Part shown: positions 1 through 8,332 of the stretch, in pieces
Numbering within the stretch: the first letter of the stretch is position 1
Layout: each line of letters begins with the position of its first letter
Origin: Faecalibacterium sp. I3-3-33
GTDB lineage: Bacteria > Bacillota > Clostridia > Oscillospirales > Ruminococcaceae
Direction: 5' to 3'
Length of the DNA: 64,000 nt
Assembly: GCF_023347295.1 (NCBI RefSeq)
Contig: NZ_CP094469.1
Coordinates: 62,001-126,000 of the forward strand
The notes under the pieces: generated by a model
What the model saw: the letters and a program-made list of their open reading frames with translations, nothing else
The model's database searches: none
Told to the model about the DNA's origin: nothing
Position numbers and translations under genes: made by a program

Positions 1-9
1 CGCAATACG

Positions 10-339
10 ATGAACCGGAAACGAAAATGCTTTATGATACCGTTCTTTGTCGTGATGCTTGCTGCTCTTGTGCTGATCATCGGTTTGTGGAATGGGGCTT
101 CCTCCTTTGGTGAGGCCTATTGGCAGGCGCTGCTGTTTCTTGAGGTTATGAATATCTATGACGGCGTTGTAATCGACAAGCTATGGGTCGTGCACAGCCA
201 GTTTTGGGTGCTGCCAGGGCTTGAAGATGCGCCGTTCGTGCAGACATGGAGGCAGGTGCTGAAAAAGCGAAGCATACTGGCGCTGATCTGGGTTGCGGGA
301 GCGGCAATTGTCGGCGGTATTGTCCATTTGATTTTCTAA
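10..339 (+). CDS. Membrane protein, probably 5' truncated by the window edge
   Basis: The product has 109 residues from the first ATG, but the frame is open back to base 1, so the real start may lie outside the window. There is a hydrophobic segment at residues 9-27, a second at about 90-108, and a polar middle with the motif NIYDGVVIDKLW. I recognise the pattern only as that of small uncharacterised Firmicutes membrane proteins, and no function is assigned. It lies upstream of the ZIP fragment and AraC gene on the same strand, with a gap of about 60 bases to the next start. Confidence 0.5.
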   Translation: MNRKRKCFMIPFFVVMLAALVLIIGLWNGASSFGEAYWQALLFLEVMNIYDGVVIDKLWVVHSQFWVLPGLEDAPFVQTWRQVLKKRSILALIWVAGAAIVGGIVHLIF

Positions 340-399
340 GAAGTTGGAAATTGCCCAAATGAAAAGCAGAATCATGAACTGCAATCGGAGGCAAAAAAG

Positions 400-657
400 A
401 TGAAGACGGAGAAAACGAAAATGCTGATTCGATGGTGCATTCTCGGTGCGATCGGGGCAGTACTGACGATCCTGGCGGCAGGCATTGTGGTGCCCGCTTT
501 GTCCTATCTGCTCAGCTTTGCCGCCGGAGCCATGCTGTATGTGGTGGTGGAGGAGCTGATCCCGGAAATGTCGCAGGGGCAGCACTCTAACGTCGGCACG
601 GTGTTTTTTGCGGTAGGCTTCAGCGTGATGATGGTACTGGATGTGGCACTGGAATAG
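400..657 (+). pseudogene. C-terminal fragment of a ZIP-family metal transporter
   Basis: The 85 codons match only the last part of GufA/ZupT-type ZIP transporters. They contain the FAAGAMLYVVVEELIPE segment, where the conserved EE..P residues of the metal-binding helix lie, and end in the usual MMVLDVALE tail. A full ZIP protein has about 260 residues and eight helices, so roughly the first two thirds are missing. A good ribosome site (GGAGG) precedes the ATG, so a short membrane protein could still be made. I see no matching N-terminal half upstream. The most likely reading is a remnant left by rearrangement; a genuine mini-protein is the alternative. Confidence 0.6.
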
Positions 658-704
658 CGCATGGTTGAGAAAATTGCGATGCAAGGGGCGAAGAAAGGAA
701 AAAT

Positions 705-800
705 ATGAAAGACAGAGATCTGCCAGTTGACCACAGCTGCCATTCCAAGCCCTGCAAAAGACGGATTGTGGAGATCGGATTGAATAAACAGTATGATTGA
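705..800 (+). CDS. Possible 31-residue small protein upstream of the AraC gene
   Basis: An ATG preceded by AAGAAAGGAAAA opens a 31-codon frame rich in Lys, Arg, His and Cys (DHSCHSKPCKRR). It ends at a TGA that overlaps the start of the AraC gene by 8 bases. The overlap would allow translational coupling to the regulator. The closely spaced His and Cys residues could bind metal, but this is speculation. The frame is short enough to be chance. Confidence 0.25.
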   Translation: MKDRDLPVDHSCHSKPCKRRIVEIGLNKQYD

Positions 801-1770
801 TATCATTTTTCATGACAAAACGGGGGTCACTCCCTATAATCCCGGACAAACAGGCGGCTTTGAAAATGCGGCCGGAAGTGGAGAAATTCACTATTACCGG
901 CTGTTTGATGGCGTGGGGATCATGCTGCTGCGGCTGGAGATGGAGACCTATACGGAAATCCGCACGCAGATCGGTATGATAGAGATCAATTTCTGCATCA
1001 ATGGCCGTTTTGAAACCAGCTTTTCCATGCGTGATAGCGTTCTGCTAAAGCCGGGGGATATGGCCGTCAGCTGCTACGACGGACGGCATGGAACACGTTC
1101 AGAGTCACGGTTCCCGCTGGGCTGTTACGAAGGGCTGTGTCTGGAAGTTGATCCAGCAGCCGCTCAGAACTGGCTTGAGAAGAACGCACCGGGCTTTTCG
1201 GTGGATTTTGCGGTACTGAAGCAGAATCTTCTGGGAAACCGATGGTTCATGTTCGGTACGGCAGGACCCCGCTGTGAGCACGTTTTCCGGGAATTGTACG
1301 AAAATGCGCCCTACATGGATCTCCGGTTCCTGCGGCTCAAGGTGGTGGAGCTGTTGATGCTGCTGAGCCGCATTCCGCAGGAGGAAGGAACGGACTTGTA
1401 CTGTTCTACCGAACAGACCGAACTAGCACACCATCTCCGGGATCACCTTCTGACAAACCGGGAGGGGTATGTCTCCCTTGCGCAGCTGGCAGAAGAACAC
1501 GGGATCTCGGTTTCGCACCTGCAAAAAATGTTCAAACAGGTCTACGGTGTGCCAGTATACCACTATATCAAGGAATACCGTCTGGAACAGGCTGCCGTAG
1601 AGCTTGTCCGGAGCGCAAAGCCCATTACGCAGATCGCACAGAATGCAGGATATGACAACGCCAGCAAGTTTTCGGAGGCTTTCCGGAAACGATATGGAAC
1701 GACCCCGTCGCAGTACCGCACCCACGCAAATGGACTCGCAAAACGGAGCAGGGAAATCAGAATGGAGTAG
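793..1770 (+). CDS. AraC-family transcriptional regulator
   Basis: The 325-residue protein has an N-terminal sensing region (about 1-215) and a C-terminal AraC double helix-turn-helix (about 225-315). The signature is clear: LAEEHGISVSHLQKMFK, then PITQIAQNAGYDNASKFSEAFRKRYG. This class (PchR/YbtA-like) commonly activates neighbouring siderophore or metal transport genes. The genes downstream on the same strand encode a lipoprotein and two ABC half-exporters, so it probably controls them. The ribosome site is weak; I kept the ATG at 793 because it overlaps the short upstream frame. The ligand is unknown. Confidence 0.85.
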   Translation: MIDIIFHDKTGVTPYNPGQTGGFENAAGSGEIHYYRLFDGVGIMLLRLEMETYTEIRTQIGMIEINFCINGRFETSFSMRDSVLLKPGDMAVSCYDGRHGTRSESRFPLGCYEGLCLEVDPAAAQNWLEKNAPGFSVDFAVLKQNLLGNRWFMFGTAGPRCEHVFRELYENAPYMDLRFLRLKVVELLMLLSRIPQEEGTDLYCSTEQTELAHHLRDHLLTNREGYVSLAQLAEEHGISVSHLQKMFKQVYGVPVYHYIKEYRLEQAAVELVRSAKPITQIAQNAGYDNASKFSEAFRKRYGTTPSQYRTHANGLAKRSREIRME

Positions 1771-1843
1771 TCCACGGCCGAAAAATATGCTAAAGTACAG
1801 AGCGGTTAGAACAAACTTACTTTAAAACCGGAGGTACTTTCAT

Positions 1844-2599
1844 ATGATGATGAAAAAGAAATTTGTTGCAGTGGCCTTGTCTGCGGTCTGCCTGCTGTCT
1901 GCTGTCGGCTGCGGCCAGCAGAGCGCAAGCACAGCGTCTTCGGCATCCAGCGTTTCCTCCTCGGTGGCTTCTTCGGCTTCCGCAAGTCAGGTAATGGATG
2001 CGGAGGATTATCTGTCTGGTATCAGCGGGACTTATGTGGAACTGTTCCCGGAGATGGCAAAGAGTGAATACCGGAATTTGTGGATCGACGCTGCGACTCC
2101 GCTGGTAGGCGAGGACAATGCGGAATCGGCTACGGATATGCTGCTGGGAATGTGCATGGCAGAGCCGTATGGCGAGGAGGCTGTTGAAAAATATGCAGCA
2201 GATCCGGACAGCACGGCGTTCAACTGCTATTTTCTGGGCGGCGTGGAAAAATTCGTGATGAATGGCGACACCATCACCGGTCTGGATGCGCAAGGACAGG
2301 AAGTGTTTGCACACACCTACCAGAAACTGGATGTGGACAATGAAAACAGCTTCCTCTTCTACCAGAGCGAGGATGCGGATTCCGGGGAGTTTACCTACTT
2401 TGCCTTTGCGCCCGATACGATGGAAACGACGTATCATCTGGAATTCCGCTATGCAGAGGATCTCGACGACCTGCAGAGCTGGTATGAAGGAAATTATGCT
2501 TATTGGAATGCTGCCGCCATCGCAGAGGACTATGATCAGGCAACTATGGAAAATGTCATTGAACTTTTCGTCACGGAAAATTTGTCTGAGGCAGAATAA
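1844..2599 (+). CDS. Secreted lipoprotein, possibly ZinT-like metal binding
   Basis: The 251-residue product begins with a lipoprotein signal: a KKK start, a hydrophobic stretch and a lipobox LSAVGC, with Cys at about residue 22. A Ser/Ala-rich linker follows, then a folded domain of about 200 residues. The C-terminal part (FTYFAFAPDTMETTYHLEFRY...YAYW) recalls the ZinT/YodA fold that binds zinc, but a typical His cluster is not obvious, so the link is tentative. GGAGG precedes the ATG. It lies between the AraC regulator and the ABC pair, which fits a substrate-handling role outside the cell for that transport system. Confidence 0.7.
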   Translation: MMMKKKFVAVALSAVCLLSAVGCGQQSASTASSASSVSSSVASSASASQVMDAEDYLSGISGTYVELFPEMAKSEYRNLWIDAATPLVGEDNAESATDMLLGMCMAEPYGEEAVEKYAADPDSTAFNCYFLGGVEKFVMNGDTITGLDAQGQEVFAHTYQKLDVDNENSFLFYQSEDADSGEFTYFAFAPDTMETTYHLEFRYAEDLDDLQSWYEGNYAYWNAAAIAEDYDQATMENVIELFVTENLSEAE

Positions 2600-2667
2600 A
2601 CGGCACATGCGCACCCGATCATGTCAGGCGGTACGCATGGCAATATTACGGTAAGGATGTGATTTGA

Positions 2668-4437
2668 TTGAAAAAACGATCGGACTTTTCCCGGCTGATG
2701 GGCTATGCAGGCGGACATCGGGTATTCACCTATGCTTCACTGGTGCTCTCCGCTGTCAGCGCACTGATGGCGCTGATCCCGTTCCTCTATATCTGGATGA
2801 TCCTGCGGGATGTGCTGAACGCAGCGCCAAACTATGCGCAGGCGGTGAACATCCCTCGTTACGGCTGGATGGCAGTGTTATTCGCGGTGCTGTCTTACCT
2901 CATTTACATTGCGGCGCTGATGTGCTCCCACCTGTCGGCGTTCCGGGTGGCGACCAATCTGCGGCTGGCGGCGTCGGAGCATCTGGCGGTGCTGCCGCTG
3001 GGCTTTACCGAGACTTTCGGCAGCGGCAAGCTGCGTAAAATCATCCACGAGAGCACCGGAGCCGCCGAGACCTATCTGGCCCACCAGCTGCCCGACCAGT
3101 ACAACGCCATCGCCACCCCGGTGGGGCTGCTGGTTTTGCTGCTGGCGTTCGACTGGCGGCTGGGTCTGCTGAGCCTTGCGCCGGTGGTGCTGGCCTTTCT
3201 CATCATGGCCACCATGACCGGCAAGCGGATGGCCGAAAAAATGCGGCAGTACGGCAACGCCTTGGAGGCTATGTCCAACGAGGCAGTGGAATACGTCCGG
3301 GGCATCCCGGTGGTCAAGACCTTCGGGCAGTCGGTATTTTCTTTCAAAAAGTTCAAGGCCACCATTGACGAATATGAAAAATGGGTCATCTCCTACACCA
3401 AAGACCTGCGCCTGCCCATGATGTTCTATACCGCCGCCGTCAACGGGATGTTCGCCTTTCTGATTGCGGGCGGGCTGCTGTTCACGGCTCACGGTGTGAC
3501 CACGGAATTTCTGCTGAACCTGCTGTTCTATATTATCATCACGCCGGTGATCTCCCTGACCCTGACCCGCATGATGTACATGAGTGAGAACAAGATGGTG
3601 GTGGCGGATGCGCTGGCACGCATCGACTCGGTGCTGGAGGCGGCGCCCATGCAGGTGCAGGCTGTTCCGCAGTACCCGAAGGATTCCTCTGTCACGTTGC
3701 AGGATGTGCATTTCAGCTACGACGGAAAAACCGAGGTCATCAAGGGCGTTTCGCTGGAGATTCAGCCGGGGCAGACCGTGGCTTTTGTAGGCCCCTCCGG
3801 CGGCGGCAAATCCACGCTGGCAAACCTTGTCTGCCGGTTCTTTGATGTGCAGAGCGGCAGCGTCCGGGTGGGCGGAGCGGATGTGCGGGACATCCCCAAG
3901 GAAGAGTTGATGGACACCATCTCCTTTGTGTTCCAGAACAGCCGCCTGCTCAAGGGCAGCATTCTGGACAACGTCCGGCTGGGCAGAGCGCAGGCCACCG
4001 AAGCCGAGGTGCTGGCGGCACTGAAAGCTGCACAGTGCATGGATATCGTGGAGAAGTTCCCGGCGGGCATCCATACCGTCATTGGCACCAAGGGCGTGTA
4101 TCTTTCCGGCGGCGAGCAGCAGCGCATCGCCATTGCCCGCGCCATGCTGAAAAATGCGCCCATCCTGATCCTGGACGAGGCCACCGCCTTTGCCGACCCG
4201 GACAATGAAGCAAAAGTACAGGCTGCTTTTGCTCAGCTTGCCAAGGGCAAAACGGTGCTGATGATTGCACACCGCCTGTCCACCGTCGCCAACGCCGACT
4301 GCATCTATGTGGTGCAGGATGGGCAGATTGTGGAATCCGGCACAAAGGACGAACTGCGTGCGCAGAACAGCCTGTTTGCCCGGATGTGGCAGGATTATCA
4401 GGCGTCGGTGCAGTGGAAGGTCGCAAAGGAGGGGTAA
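2668..4437 (+). CDS. ABC exporter half-transporter (membrane plus ATPase), first of a pair
   Basis: The 589-residue protein has an N-terminal six-helix membrane domain (about 20-310) and a C-terminal nucleotide-binding domain. Walker A is GPSGGGKST, the signature is LSGGEQQ, and Walker B is LILDEATAFAD. The start is a TTG at 2668, chosen because the frame from there carries the expected MKKRSDFSRL opening. The stop is 3 bases before the next gene, which is of the same type, so the two probably form a heterodimer. Such pairs next to AraC regulators resemble YbtP/YbtQ and IrtA/IrtB siderophore-related transporters. The substrate cannot be read from the sequence. Confidence 0.9.
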   Translation: MKKRSDFSRLMGYAGGHRVFTYASLVLSAVSALMALIPFLYIWMILRDVLNAAPNYAQAVNIPRYGWMAVLFAVLSYLIYIAALMCSHLSAFRVATNLRLAASEHLAVLPLGFTETFGSGKLRKIIHESTGAAETYLAHQLPDQYNAIATPVGLLVLLLAFDWRLGLLSLAPVVLAFLIMATMTGKRMAEKMRQYGNALEAMSNEAVEYVRGIPVVKTFGQSVFSFKKFKATIDEYEKWVISYTKDLRLPMMFYTAAVNGMFAFLIAGGLLFTAHGVTTEFLLNLLFYIIITPVISLTLTRMMYMSENKMVVADALARIDSVLEAAPMQVQAVPQYPKDSSVTLQDVHFSYDGKTEVIKGVSLEIQPGQTVAFVGPSGGGKSTLANLVCRFFDVQSGSVRVGGADVRDIPKEELMDTISFVFQNSRLLKGSILDNVRLGRAQATEAEVLAALKAAQCMDIVEKFPAGIHTVIGTKGVYLSGGEQQRIAIARAMLKNAPILILDEATAFADPDNEAKVQAAFAQLAKGKTVLMIAHRLSTVANADCIYVVQDGQIVESGTKDELRAQNSLFARMWQDYQASVQWKVAKEG

Positions 4438-4440
4438 GGA

Positions 4441-6168
4441 ATGATCGAAAAAATTCAACACGCCACAGCCAGTTCCCCGGAGGGCGCAAAGGGGCTTGTA
4501 AAGGGCGTTCTGGCCTGTGCGTTCCAGAACATGGCGTTCATGCTGCCCACCTGTCTGCTGTATTTTTTGGTAAAAGACCTGCTGAATGGCACAACTTCCG
4601 GCAAAGCCGTTTTTTATCTGCTGGGCTGTATCGTCTGCTTCGGGCTGATTCTCCTGACAACATGGTTCCAGTACAACGGAACCTATTTTACGACCTATAA
4701 AGAAAGCGGAATCCGCCGTCTGGCTCTCGCAGAACGTCTGCGTAAGCTGCCACTGTCTTTCTTTGGCAAACGAGATCTGGCCGATCTGACCAGTACCATC
4801 ATGTCGGACTGTGAGGTTTTGGAAAAGACCTGCTCTCACTTTATTCCCGGCCTGTTCGGTTCCTTGATCTCCACTGTGATCATTGCGCTGAGCCTGTTTG
4901 CGTTCGACTGGCGGATGGCACTGGCGGCTCTGTGGGTCATTCCGGTATCCGCTGCTATCGTGGTGGGCAGCTATCGGGTGCAGGACAAGGTGCAGGCCAG
5001 GACCATGGCGGCGAAAATGGCCTGTGCGGACGGCATTCAGGAGTATATCGAGACCCTCCGCGACCTGAAAGCCAGCAATGCGGAGCAGCGGTATCTGTCC
5101 GGCCTTTCCGACAAAATTCGGGCAGTGGAAAAGCAGTCCATCGTGGCAGAACTGACAACAGCGCTGTTCGTGTCCTCCGCCGGTATGGTGCTCAAGCTGG
5201 GCATTGCGTCGGTGGCGCTCACCGGCTCAGTGCTGCTGGTGCAGGGCAGCATCGACGTACTGACCCTGTTTCTGTTCCTGATGGCGGCATCCCGGATGTA
5301 CGACCCCATGCAGGGGGCTTTGCAGAATCTGGCAGCGGTTATCGCCATGCGTACCAATGTGGGGCGGATGAATGAGATTCTGGAATACCCAGTCCAGACC
5401 GGCAGCGAAACGATGACCAATCAGGGCTGCGACATCGTGTTTGATCATGTGGGTTTTGCCTACAACTCCGGTGAGACAGTGCTGAAAGACGTTTCCTTTA
5501 CGGCAAAGCAAGGCGAGGTCACTGCACTGATCGGACCCTCTGGCGGCGGTAAAACTACCGTTTCCCGTCTGGCCGCTCGATTCTGGGACAATCAGAAGGG
5601 CTGTATTACCGTGGGCGGCATGGATATTTCCAAAATTGACCCGGAAAAGCTCATGAGCCTGTATTCCATCGTTTTTCAGGATGTGACGCTGTTTGACAAC
5701 ACGATTCTCGAAAACATCCGTCTGGGCCGCAAAGGTGCAACGGACGAAGAGGTTCTGGCGGCGGCAAAACTGGCAAACTGTGATGAATTTGTCGAAAAGC
5801 TGCCGGACAAGTGGAACAGCAACATCGGTGAGAACGGCTGTGCTCTTTCCGGCGGCGAGCGTCAGCGCATTTCCATCGCCCGCGCCTTCCTGAAGGATGC
5901 GCCCATCATCCTGCTGGATGAGGCCACCGCCAGCTTGGATGTGGAAAATGAAACTGCCATTCAGGAGGCTCTATCCCGGCTCATAAAAAACAAAACTGTC
6001 CTCATCATTGCCCACCGGATGCGCACCGTAGCCGGTGCAGACAAGGTTGTTGTGATGAAGGATGGCATCGTAGCGGAGCAAGGCAGACCGGATGAGCTGT
6101 ACGCTCGGAAGGGACTGTACACCCACATGGTGGATCTGCAATCGGCAAGCCAGAATTGGACGATCTGA
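4441..6168 (+). CDS. ABC exporter half-transporter, second of the pair
   Basis: The 575-residue protein has a membrane domain (about 15-310) and an ATPase domain with Walker A GPSGGGKTT, signature LSGGERQ and Walker B ILLDEATASLD. The Asp and Glu of Walker B and the switch His (IIAHR) are present, so this half should hydrolyse ATP. It begins 3 bases after the previous gene and is the last gene of the AraC-lipoprotein-ABC-ABC run. It probably exports, or imports in the YbtPQ manner, a metallophore or other small molecule. Confidence 0.9.
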   Translation: MIEKIQHATASSPEGAKGLVKGVLACAFQNMAFMLPTCLLYFLVKDLLNGTTSGKAVFYLLGCIVCFGLILLTTWFQYNGTYFTTYKESGIRRLALAERLRKLPLSFFGKRDLADLTSTIMSDCEVLEKTCSHFIPGLFGSLISTVIIALSLFAFDWRMALAALWVIPVSAAIVVGSYRVQDKVQARTMAAKMACADGIQEYIETLRDLKASNAEQRYLSGLSDKIRAVEKQSIVAELTTALFVSSAGMVLKLGIASVALTGSVLLVQGSIDVLTLFLFLMAASRMYDPMQGALQNLAAVIAMRTNVGRMNEILEYPVQTGSETMTNQGCDIVFDHVGFAYNSGETVLKDVSFTAKQGEVTALIGPSGGGKTTVSRLAARFWDNQKGCITVGGMDISKIDPEKLMSLYSIVFQDVTLFDNTILENIRLGRKGATDEEVLAAAKLANCDEFVEKLPDKWNSNIGENGCALSGGERQRISIARAFLKDAPIILLDEATASLDVENETAIQEALSRLIKNKTVLIIAHRMRTVAGADKVVVMKDGIVAEQGRPDELYARKGLYTHMVDLQSASQNWTI

Positions 6169-6200
6169 GAATGAGGGCGGCTTTTATTTTGGAAAAAGTC

Positions 6201-6229
6201 TTGCATTCAGTTAAAAACTGTGGTATATA
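6201..6229 (+). promoter_or_regulatory. Promoter of the serine recombinase gene
   Basis: A -35 TTGCAT at 6201-6206 and a -10 TATATA at 6224-6229 are separated by exactly 17 bases. They lie 70 bases upstream of the recombinase ATG in a short AT-rich gap after the ABC operon. Confidence 0.55.
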
Positions 6230-6298
6230 CATTATACGAAACACTGTTTTAAAAGAACGCTCCACCGTTCAATGATGTATAAATGGGAGGTGCCTGCC

Positions 6299-8332
6299 AT
6301 GACCGCCGTGATCTATGCCCGCTATTCTACTGATAGTCAGCGCGAAGAATCCATTGAAGGTCAGATCCGGGAATGCACCGCCTATGCGGAAAAGAACGGC
6401 TTCACGGTGGTGAAGCATTACATTGACCGTGCCATCTCCGCCAAGACCGATAACCGCCCGGAGTTTCAGCAGATGATAAAAGACAGCGACAAAAAGCTGT
6501 TTGACATTGTGCTGGTCTGGAAGCTTGACCGTTTTGCCCGGAACCGCTACGACAGTGCCCGGTACAAGACCCAGCTGAAGAAGAATGGTGTCAAGCTCAT
6601 GTCTGCCACCGAGATCATCTCCGAGGGGCCGGAAGGTATCATTCTGGAATCGGTGCTGGAAGGTTATGCGGAATACTACTCCGCCGACCTTGCCGAGAAG
6701 GTCGTGCGTGGACAGACTGAGAACATCCTGAAAGGCCGCTGCAACGGTGGTCGTGGAACCTTTGGCTATACGCTGGATTCGGAGCGGAAGTTCCACATTG
6801 ACCCTCTCACCTCGCCTTTTGTGCTGGAATCGTTCAAGAAGTACAATGAAGGCTCCACCATGAAGGAGATCCGGGACTGGCTGAACGAAAACGGCATCAA
6901 GAACCCGGTGGGCGGTGCGTTTACTTATAACAGCGTTGAACATATGCTCAAGAATCGGCGGTACATCGGAGAACTGAAATTCCGGGATGTGGTCGTACCG
7001 GATGCCATCCCGCCCATCATTCCGCTGGAACTTTTTGAGGATGTGCAGGAAAAGATCGCCAAAAACAAGAAAGCCCCTGCCCGTAGAAAGGCAGAGGATG
7101 ACTACCTGCTCACCACCAAGCTGTTCTGCGGCTATTGTGGGGCGTTGATGTTTGGCGAAAGCGGCACGAGCCGGACGGGCGAAGTCCACCGCTATTATAA
7201 ATGTGCTACTGCCAAAAAGCACAAGGGCTGCAAGAAAAAGACCGTCCGTAAGCAGTGGCTCGAAGATCTGGTGGTCAACCAGACCATGCAGCTTGTCCGG
7301 GACGATGCCGCCATGGAATCCATCATTGCCAAGGTCATGGAGCTGCAAGACCGGGAGAACACCAATCTTCCCCTCTATGAGAAGCAGCTCCGGGATGCGG
7401 AATCGGGTATCCAGAATATGCTCAACGCGATTCAGGCCGGAATCCTCACTAGTTCCACCAAGGAGCGGCTGGAGCAGCTCGAAGAAACCAAGCGAGAGCT
7501 TGAAGCCCGCATTGCGGAAGAAAAGCTGGCAAAGCCCAAGATCAAAGAGGAATTTATCCGTTTCTGGCTGATGAGGTTCCGTAAATTGGACATGAGCCTG
7601 AAAGACCAGCGGCAGGCGTTGGTGGATACGTTCATCAATTCGATTTATCTGTACGATGATAAGGTTTTAATTGCCTTCAACTATAAAGAAGGGACACAGA
7701 CCATCACGTTTGAGGAAGCGGCCCAAGCCGCATCAAAGGAAAATGGTTCGGATTTGGATTGCTTTACTGCACCAGAAAATGCCGTGAAATCGAAAGATTT
7801 CATGGCTTTTTTGTTTTTCTGGCAGAGTCTGCACACTTTTGCACATCTCCTGCACACTTTACAAAAAAGCCATGAACTCTTTGCATCGCTTGCACAGCGT
7901 GTATTTCGCTGCACAAAAAAGAGAATTTTACGCGAAGAGCACCCGCGTCAGCTCGCGGCGCTCCTCTGCGTCCATCTGCCGGATGGCTTCAAGGATCATT
8001 TTACCCGTGATTTTTGTTGCCACCGGCGTTTTGTTTTCCGGGGGTTCCTGCGGCTTTGCACCGGCCACATCCTGCGTGTAGAAGTCGGCTTCGATCTTCT
8101 CGGTCAACTCCAACCGGGGTTTGTCCTGCGTGTGAGCGTAGGTGTCCATCAGGACGGTGGCGGTTGCATGGCCAGTGTTGCCCTGCACCGACTTGAAGTC
8201 ACCGCCAGATTGCAGCAGCTGGTAGGTGGCACTGGAGTGGCGCAGACCGTGGAACACGATCTTCTCAAACTCCGGGTGCTCTGCCCGCCACATACGATAC
8301 CACTTGGTCAGAACGTCCGGGGCAATGGGTAA
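6299..8332 (+). CDS. Large serine recombinase with an element-derived C-terminal tail
   Basis: The start is the ATG at 6299 after GGGAGG. Residues 1-150 form the resolvase catalytic domain (VIYARYSTDSQ with the nucleophile Ser, later WKLDRFARN). A recombinase domain, a zinc-ribbon (CGYCGAL...CKKKTV) and a coiled coil follow up to about residue 460. Family members end soon after the GSDLDCFTA motif found here. In this copy the frame continues past 7768 into the left end of IME1 and reads antisense through the integrase gene for about 187 residues. The tail is therefore not native. The catalytic part is intact and may still work, although its own element boundaries are not visible. Confidence 0.8.
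   Translation: MTAVIYARYSTDSQREESIEGQIRECTAYAEKNGFTVVKHYIDRAISAKTDNRPEFQQMIKDSDKKLFDIVLVWKLDRFARNRYDSARYKTQLKKNGVKLMSATEIISEGPEGIILESVLEGYAEYYSADLAEKVVRGQTENILKGRCNGGRGTFGYTLDSERKFHIDPLTSPFVLESFKKYNEGSTMKEIRDWLNENGIKNPVGGAFTYNSVEHMLKNRRYIGELKFRDVVVPDAIPPIIPLELFEDVQEKIAKNKKAPARRKAEDDYLLTTKLFCGYCGALMFGESGTSRTGEVHRYYKCATAKKHKGCKKKTVRKQWLEDLVVNQTMQLVRDDAAMESIIAKVMELQDRENTNLPLYEKQLRDAESGIQNMLNAIQAGILTSSTKERLEQLEETKRELEARIAEEKLAKPKIKEEFIRFWLMRFRKLDMSLKDQRQALVDTFINSIYLYDDKVLIAFNYKEGTQTITFEEAAQAASKENGSDLDCFTAPENAVKSKDFMAFLFFWQSLHTFAHLLHTLQKSHELFASLAQRVFRCTKKRILREEHPRQLAALLCVHLPDGFKDHFTRDFCCHRRFVFRGFLRLCTGHILRVEVGFDLLGQLQPGFVLRVSVGVHQDGGGCMASVALHRLEVTARLQQLVGGTGVAQTVEHDLLKLRVLCPPHTIPLGQNVRGNG
7769..7817 (+). 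repeat. Left attachment site of IME1 (49-bp direct repeat, copy 1)
   Basis: These 49 bases are identical to 22048-22096. They start with GCACCAGAAA, matching the last bases of a tRNA plus what follows. They contain an 11-bp hairpin (GCCGTGAAATC, loop GAAA, partner arm) followed by TTTTTT, which is a rho-independent terminator. The bases before the repeat belong to the serine recombinase reading frame and not to a tRNA, unlike the copy at 22048. Confidence 0.8.
7829..7896 (+). repeat. Arm-type integrase binding sites, left end of IME1
   Basis: The sequence CTGCACACTTTTGCACAT at 7829-7846 is followed four bases later by another TGCACAC, then by TTGCATCGCTTGCAC near 7881-7895. The same 18-mer recurs at 21839-21856 at the other end of the element, and a reverse-complement relative of the second motif lies near 21909-21923. 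Paired short repeats just inside both ends are typical arm sites for tyrosine integrases. Confidence 0.65.

Noticed and set aside
7769..8332. C-terminal domain of the first serine recombinase
   Set aside because: These residues are the antisense translation of the IME1 attachment site and integrase gene, so they are not a conserved domain.
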